Of a stretch of 38,273 bases of DNA, positions 34,155 to 38,273 are shown piece after piece. The DNA lies in the NCBI GenBank assembly GCA_022821275.1, contig JAJEDY010000009.1, positions 1 to 38,273 of the forward strand, in the 5' to 3' direction. A model generated the notes under the pieces. That model saw only the letters and a program-made list of their open reading frames with translations. It did no database searches and was not told the origin of the DNA. The stretch comes from Candidatus Latescibacterota bacterium (GTDB lineage: Bacteria; Latescibacterota; UBA2968). Position 1 is the stretch's first letter, and every line of letters starts with the position of its first letter. The translations under genes were made by a program, and so were the position numbers.

Positions 34155-35054
34155 TCACCTGACGACATTTTGGCCGGCAAATCGCTCTCTGAACAAGGTC
34201 TGGCGAATTGGGGGCATAGTTTCTAGAATACGAGGGTCTGGTCGCAATAGTCTGGCGTGGCCGCCATCTACGAAGTTGTAGAGGTTGGCAATGGCAATGC
34301 GGTCGTTTTCTTCATTGATCCACGGATACGCGCTGTGTGTGGTTGCTTCTGCAAAGAACAGGACTGAGCCTGCCGGACATGAATAGGTGGTCCAGATGTT
34401 GGAGTCGGGGTCTTGAATTTCGTCGGGCGCGGTGTACACGGCTTTGTGGCTGCCCGTTACGAGGAGTGTGCCGCCCTGTTTGTGTTTTACGGGGTTCAAT
34501 TCCCAGATCACGCGGGTATGCGGGCTGTTGGCTTTGCCGGGGAAGGCGTTGTAATAGTGCGCGTCGCCGGGCAGGCGATATAGTCCATTGCCGTTGTGTG
34601 GGCTGAATTGACGGGCTTCTCTTTTGCCTTCATTTCGTCGGGTGGGTGCGGTTCTATACCAGAGTCCATTGGCGGCCAGACTGAATCCATAACAGTTGGG
34701 GCTTGATAGGCGGGGATTGGCCATAAATTCATTCAGCATGCCGATTACCAGAGGATGATCTATTAATTTCTGTGTGGGACCCGCCAGCGGGGTGCGTTCG
34801 TGTTCGGGGAGCGATTGGGGATCGAGATGCAGTTGGATACAAAATTCCCGCATTTCTTTGATGTCCTGTTCGCTCAATACACCTGGGACCAATAACCATC
34901 CGTCTTTGTCGAACCGGTATTTCTGCTCTGCGGTCGGTTCAATGATGTCTAATCCGTCGCCGTTCTTTTTTGGCAATACGTCTGAGTAGTCGTCCATGGG
35001 ACTGCCCAGATTTTTGTCGATGATATAAGGTGTTACTGTTCCGTTGTCGCTCAT
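34155..35054 (-). CDS. PhyH-like protein with HNG in place of HxD (paralogue 2)
   Basis: A 299-residue protein from the ATG at 35054 (AAAGGAG about 8 nt before it; the frame is open for 95 codons upstream but inside the neighbour gene). It is a PhyH-family protein by 'RFDKDGWLLVPGVLSEQDIK' and 'TLLVTGSHKAVY'. The first metal motif appears as His153-Asn154-Gly155 ('FSPHNGNGLYRLP'), with no Asp two residues on. The distal His240 ('ATTHSAYPW') and Arg252 are kept. It may be a halogenase-type or inactive member. It is the tandem paralogue of the next gene upstream (17 nt apart), sharing the order of motifs and the unusual HNGNGL stretch. Confidence 0.85.
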   Translation of the reverse strand: MSDNGTVTPYIIDKNLGSPMDDYSDVLPKKNGDGLDIIEPTAEQKYRFDKDGWLLVPGVLSEQDIKEMREFCIQLHLDPQSLPEHERTPLAGPTQKLIDHPLVIGMLNEFMANPRLSSPNCYGFSLAANGLWYRTAPTRRNEGKREARQFSPHNGNGLYRLPGDAHYYNAFPGKANSPHTRVIWELNPVKHKQGGTLLVTGSHKAVYTAPDEIQDPDSNIWTTYSCPAGSVLFFAEATTHSAYPWINEENDRIAIANLYNFVDGGHARLLRPDPRILETMPPIRQTLFRERFAGQNVVR

Positions 35055-35071
35055 GTCTGTCTCCTTTTCAG

Positions 35072-35983
35072 TTATCCGTCCATATACGCCGTTGTGCGCG
35101 GGAAGAATGTATCCACTTTTTCGTTGTACGGTTCGCTGAAGAGCGTTTGCCTGAGGGGTGGCATGGCCTCGATGAGTTTTTCGGGGGGCAACCACGAGTG
35201 CCATCGGCTCGCGACGATGTTGTAGAGGTTGAATACGGCGAGGCGATTGTTTTCGGTATTGGTCCAGGGATGTGCGCTGTGTGTGATTGCCTCGGTGAAG
35301 AATAGCAGCGATCCGGGTGGACAGTCGTAGGTTTCCCACATGGTTGATTCGGGGTCGCGGACGGTTTCGGGCGCTGGATAAGCGGCTTTGTGGCTGCCGC
35401 TTACAAATAATGTGCTGCCCTGGCCTTTTTTGACGGGGTTAAATTCCCATACGACGCGCGTTAGACCGCTCCACGCTTTGCCGGGGATGCACCGGTAAAA
35501 GTGGGAGTCCCAGGGCATGCGAAACAGGCCGTTGCCGTTATGCGGGCTAAATTTTCCGGGTGTTTCGGCATCGCGGTAGAACAGATTAGATGTTTCCAGT
35601 CTGAATCCATATCGCTCGTCGTTGGCGAGGGGAGGATATGCCACGAATTCGTTCATAAATCCGACGACGACGGGGTGGTCGGCCAGTTTTTGCAATGGTC
35701 CGCCAAGTGGACAGCGTTCGTGTTCGGGAATGCTTTCGGGGTCTTTGGCCAATCGCTCGGCAAAGGTCCGCATTTCGTCGCATTCGTCTTTTGAGAGGAC
35801 GCCGGGTATTAAGAGCCACCCATTGCGATCAAAGTCGTATTTTTGTTTTTCCGTTGGCAAGACTACCGGGAGACCGTCTGCATTTTTGGGCGTTAGATCT
35901 CGGGTGGATATCGCCATCGGACTGCCCATGTTTTTGTTGATTACAAAGGGTTCTGACCGGACGATTTTTTTTGTTTCTGCCAT
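35072..35983 (-). CDS. PhyH-like protein with HNG in place of HxD (paralogue 1)
   Basis: A 303-residue protein from the ATG at 35983 (AGGAGG 7 nt before it). It shares 'NKNMGSP', 'DFDRNGWLLIPGVLSKDE', 'STLFVSGSHKAAYPAPE' and 'PPLRQTLF' with its neighbour, so the two arose by tandem duplication. Here too the metal motif reads His148-Asn149-Gly150 ('FSPHNGNGLFRMPWDSHFY'), while His235 ('ITHSAHPW') and Arg247 are present. Asp159 in 'WDSHFY' is the nearest acidic residue and could replace the ligand. The PhyH fold is clear; whether it is catalytic is not. Confidence 0.86.
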   Translation of the reverse strand: MAETKKIVRSEPFVINKNMGSPMAISTRDLTPKNADGLPVVLPTEKQKYDFDRNGWLLIPGVLSKDECDEMRTFAERLAKDPESIPEHERCPLGGPLQKLADHPVVVGFMNEFVAYPPLANDERYGFRLETSNLFYRDAETPGKFSPHNGNGLFRMPWDSHFYRCIPGKAWSGLTRVVWEFNPVKKGQGSTLFVSGSHKAAYPAPETVRDPESTMWETYDCPPGSLLFFTEAITHSAHPWTNTENNRLAVFNLYNIVASRWHSWLPPEKLIEAMPPLRQTLFSEPYNEKVDTFFPRTTAYMDG

Positions 35984-35999
35984 GAGGTACCTCCTTTTT

Positions 36000-37300
36000 T
36001 TATTCAATTACTACGATCTGATTCATTTCGACCTTTGGCACGGTAAATAACACGCGCCCGTTCGCTACTGCAAATTCAATGTCCTCATTTTCGGGGGCGA
36101 GATATACGCGAGATATGTCGCGGTCCGTTTTTAATGAGACCGGAATATCGTATAATGGAATAATGTCTTCAATTACGTTTGTGTCGCCCCGTTTGATGGG
36201 GTTGGCGTACATGAGGTGCAGGATTAGCCGATTTCCTTCCTGGGGTTGGCGGGTTAGATTTACGCGGCCGCACGATGGCAGGCCGACCTGCAATAAGGGG
36301 TCGTCGTAGAGCAGGTCGATACAATTTTTTATCAAGTCGCGATGCAGTTGCATGCCCTGATCGTCATAGACTCTGAAGATGGGTTGTGCGATGTGGATGA
36401 TGTTGCCTTTGCGTATGACAGAGGGCCAACCCGCGTCGCCTTCATACGGGGTGTTTCGGTGGGAGCAGAATTTTCCATAAGTGCGGTTAAAATACGGCTT
36501 CCACGCGGCTGCGAGGATTTCGCCGTCTGTCACTTTTGTCGTTACGCCAGATTCATAGACGAGGAATGGGGTGCGTACCATGTTTTTGGCGATGGTGTCT
36601 CCGACGACTACGTATTCTATGTCATTGGGCGAGGGTCCGGTGTATTCTGCGCCGATGTCATACGCAAAACCATTTCCCGCAGGGTCCAGGCCGCTTTCGC
36701 CTGATGATAGGAGTTTGCCGCCACCTGCGAGAAAGATATCGATTTTTGCTTTTAGTGCGTCGTCCACGCGCACGCTGTCGGGTAGAATGAGTAGTTGATA
36801 GGGAGATAGGTCCATTGTTTCGTCGAGCATTAAGAACGGGATGTGGTTTTCCATGAGCATGAGTCCGGCGCCGACTTCGCTGTCTTCCAACTCTCTGTCT
36901 TTGTGTACGCCCGAGGGTGCGAGGACCGCCACATCTACTACGTGTTCGGCACCTTCCAGCCATGGTTCGCGCTCTTCAACGCGTTTGTACGCTTCGCCTA
37001 TGATGCGATAGGTTTCTTCGTCCATTTCACCTTCTGGATGGAGTTGATCGCCGACCATACAGCGGCAATTTAATGAGATGATTTGTCCCACTTCGTATTC
37101 CAATGCGACTGGATTTTTAAAGCCGCCAAATTCGCCCCACATGCGATGGAATTTGCCCGTTTGTGCGATTGCGTTGCAGTCGGGCAGGTTTGTGAAGTAG
37201 CGCGCGTTTGTCGGGAAGTGGTTGTATCCCCACATGCCGGTTGGCAGGGATTCGATTTCGTGGTGCGACCAGTAGGGGTAGAGGTCGTGCCTACCCCATG
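36000..37300 (-). pseudogene. Glycosyl hydrolase with beta-galactosidase trimerisation domain, 5' part cut off by an IS
   Basis: About 430 residues remain of a larger glycosidase. Coding continues upstream of the first Met (37235) as 'HDLYPYWSHHEIESLPTG', then meets non-homologous DNA and a stop at 37304-37306. The middle part ('YQLLILPDSVRVDDALKAKI', 'FLAGGGKLLSSGE') is a GATase-like beta-galactosidase trimerisation domain, and the C-terminus is a beta-sandwich. This arrangement fits hypothetical glycosyl hydrolase family 6 / GH42-like proteins. The catalytic barrel would have lain in the missing 5' part. The IS4-type element that starts here has removed it or separated it, so the gene is probably dead. 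Confidence 0.8.
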
Positions 37301-38273
37301 TGCATCAAGTTAAGGGTTGAGAAGAGGCAAACCGTGAAGTATCATGCTGTTAAGTGGACAGTTATGAACTTCACAGGAGTTGCCTCTCATGAATAAGATA
37401 CCTCAAATTGCCGAAGCGATCCAAACAGTTTTAACGACAAAGGCGGATAAAATCGCTCAAAAAACAGGCTTTACCCAGCGTCAATCCAAATTGACAGGCT
37501 CTGCCTTCGTTCAAACACTCGTCTTAAGCTGGCTATCCGATCCTGCGGCCAGTTTAGACAATTTGACCAGTATGGCTGCCCAATTAGGCGTCCCGATCTC
37601 TGCACAAGGGTTAGATCAACGCTTTAGTGCTCATAGTGCCGCCTGTCTGCATCAGGTCTTAGACGCTGCCGTTTCTCAGGTCATCGGTGGCGAAGCGGTC
37701 GCTATCCCGGTGTTGAAAAGGTTTTCTGCTGTGTATGTGCAAGATAGCACAACCATCGGTTTACCCCCTGACTTTGCTCACCTCTGGCCTGGGGGTGGAC
37801 GAGAAGCCGCTGTCTGCTTGCAAGTGCGGATAGATTACCTGCACGGCACACTTTTCGGCCCCTTTCTCCAAGCAGCCAAAAGGCATGACCGTGCCAGTAT
37901 CGTGCAAAAAATGCCGATAACACAAGGTGCCATCAGGCTGGCAGACTTGGGCTACTTCTCTTTGGACTGTCTCAATCAGATCAACAAAGATGGCGGCTTT
38001 TATCTGTCTCGCATACAAGCCCAAACGCATCTCTTCACACGTAAGGGCATCCGTTTAGACCTGCCTAAGTGGTTGAAAAATCAGCACACAGACGAAATAG
38101 ACATGCCCATTCTCTTAGGCCAGACACAGCGCATAAAAACACGCCTGATCGCCTGGCGTATGCCAGAACCTGTCGCACAAGAACGTCGCCGAAAGCTCCT
38201 TTGGCAGGCCAAACGCAAAGGACAAAAACCCTCAAAAGCACGATTGGCACTTTGTGATTGGACGCTTATGCTA
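37294..38273 (+). mobile_element. IS4-family insertion sequence, left part
   Basis: Coding homology of the glycosidase ends near 37290-37300, about 90 nt before a plus-strand transposase start. The element is cut by the right edge of the window, so its inverted repeats and target duplication cannot be paired. GGGGTAG...CTACCCC (37275-37297) flanks the junction as a small inverted repeat. The left edge is uncertain by about 10 nt. Confidence 0.75.
37389..38273 (+). CDS. IS4-family transposase, partial (runs off the window)
   Basis: 295 codons are open from the ATG at 37389 to the window end, with AGGAG 9 nt before the start. The N-terminal helical region (MNKIPQIAEAIQTVLTTKAD) and 'SLDNLTSMAAQLGVPISAQG' are typical. 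The RNase H-type DDE core shows 'YVQDSTTIGLP' with the first Asp (residue about 121) and 'RLADLGYFSLDCLNQINKDG' with the second Asp (about 190). The Y-R-E signature lies beyond the window. The enzyme moves the element by cut-and-paste DDE chemistry. No stop or frameshift is seen in the visible part, so the copy may be active. Confidence 0.9.
   Translation, partial: MNKIPQIAEAIQTVLTTKADKIAQKTGFTQRQSKLTGSAFVQTLVLSWLSDPAASLDNLTSMAAQLGVPISAQGLDQRFSAHSAACLHQVLDAAVSQVIGGEAVAIPVLKRFSAVYVQDSTTIGLPPDFAHLWPGGGREAAVCLQVRIDYLHGTLFGPFLQAAKRHDRASIVQKMPITQGAIRLADLGYFSLDCLNQINKDGGFYLSRIQAQTHLFTRKGIRLDLPKWLKNQHTDEIDMPILLGQTQRIKTRLIAWRMPEPVAQERRRKLLWQAKRKGQKPSKARLALCDWTLML

Noticed and set aside
34155-35339. 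Longer form of the PhyH-like gene starting at 35339
   Set aside because: The extra 95 codons overlap the 3' half of the upstream paralogue, lack family homology and have no ribosome site. The ATG at 35054 has AAAGGAG.

Overview
The window is bacterial: compact genes, Shine-Dalgarno sites before nearly every start, tight operons and Rho-independent terminators. Iron/2-oxoglutarate (PhyH-type) dioxygenases, sulfatases, Gfo/Idh/MocA and enolase-superfamily enzymes, DUF1593 proteins and acetolactate-synthase-like enzymes occur together. That mix is typical of uncultivated Poribacteria/Latescibacterota-like or planctomycete-like heterotrophs. The phylum is an inference from gene content; no marker gene is present.

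Layout. (1) 1-2820: a minus-strand tRNA-Val(GAC) with its promoter and terminator, a small tail-anchored coiled-coil protein, an eroded DUF433 antitoxin fragment and an AbiEi/AbiEii-like type IV toxin-antitoxin pair. (2) 2891-6533: a plus-strand run of an aldo/keto-reductase-fold protein without its catalytic tetrad, a DUF1593/Sde182-type protein and a secreted family 1 pectate lyase. (3) 6761-8475: a Schlafen/AlbA_2 plus RecG-like ATPase protein with a 3' tail of short inverted and direct repeats. (4) 8555-13042: a four-gene operon with an internally duplicated protein of unknown family, an acetolactate-synthase-like ThDP enzyme and a two-subunit E1 (alpha, beta) dehydrogenase. It ends in a truncated copy of the AlbA_2 gene tail (13046-13182) whose short repeats have a different sequence but the same arrangement. 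(5) 13292-14299: a family 2 glycosyltransferase with an apparent CTG start, set between two near-identical terminators. (6) 14479-19373: a second acetolactate-synthase-like enzyme, a Tat-exported dienelactone hydrolase and two PhyH dioxygenases. (7) 24668-19445 (minus): GH29 fucosidase, unknown protein, frameshifted sulfatase, GH32 hydrolase. (8) 37300-25010 (minus): GH/beta-galactosidase-trimerisation fragment, two PhyH-like proteins with HxG instead of HxD, sulfatase, Gfo/Idh/MocA, two PhyH, sulfatase, RHH/PIN toxin-antitoxin, arylsulfotransferase-like propeller, enolase-superfamily dehydratase. (9) 37294-end: an IS4-type insertion sequence that has cut the first gene of that operon.

Working together. 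Regions 7 and 8 look like a catabolic locus for sulfated, fucose- and fructose-containing sugars. Sulfatases remove sulfate, glycosidases split the glycan, and Gfo/Idh and enolase-superfamily enzymes process the sugar acids. None of the sulfatases or glycosidases has a visible signal peptide, so the substrates are probably small molecules handled in the cytoplasm. The most unusual items are the covarying repeats at the two AlbA_2 tails, the duplicated SHGG protein with its ThDP operon, and the tandem PhyH proteins with a halogenase-like HxG motif.
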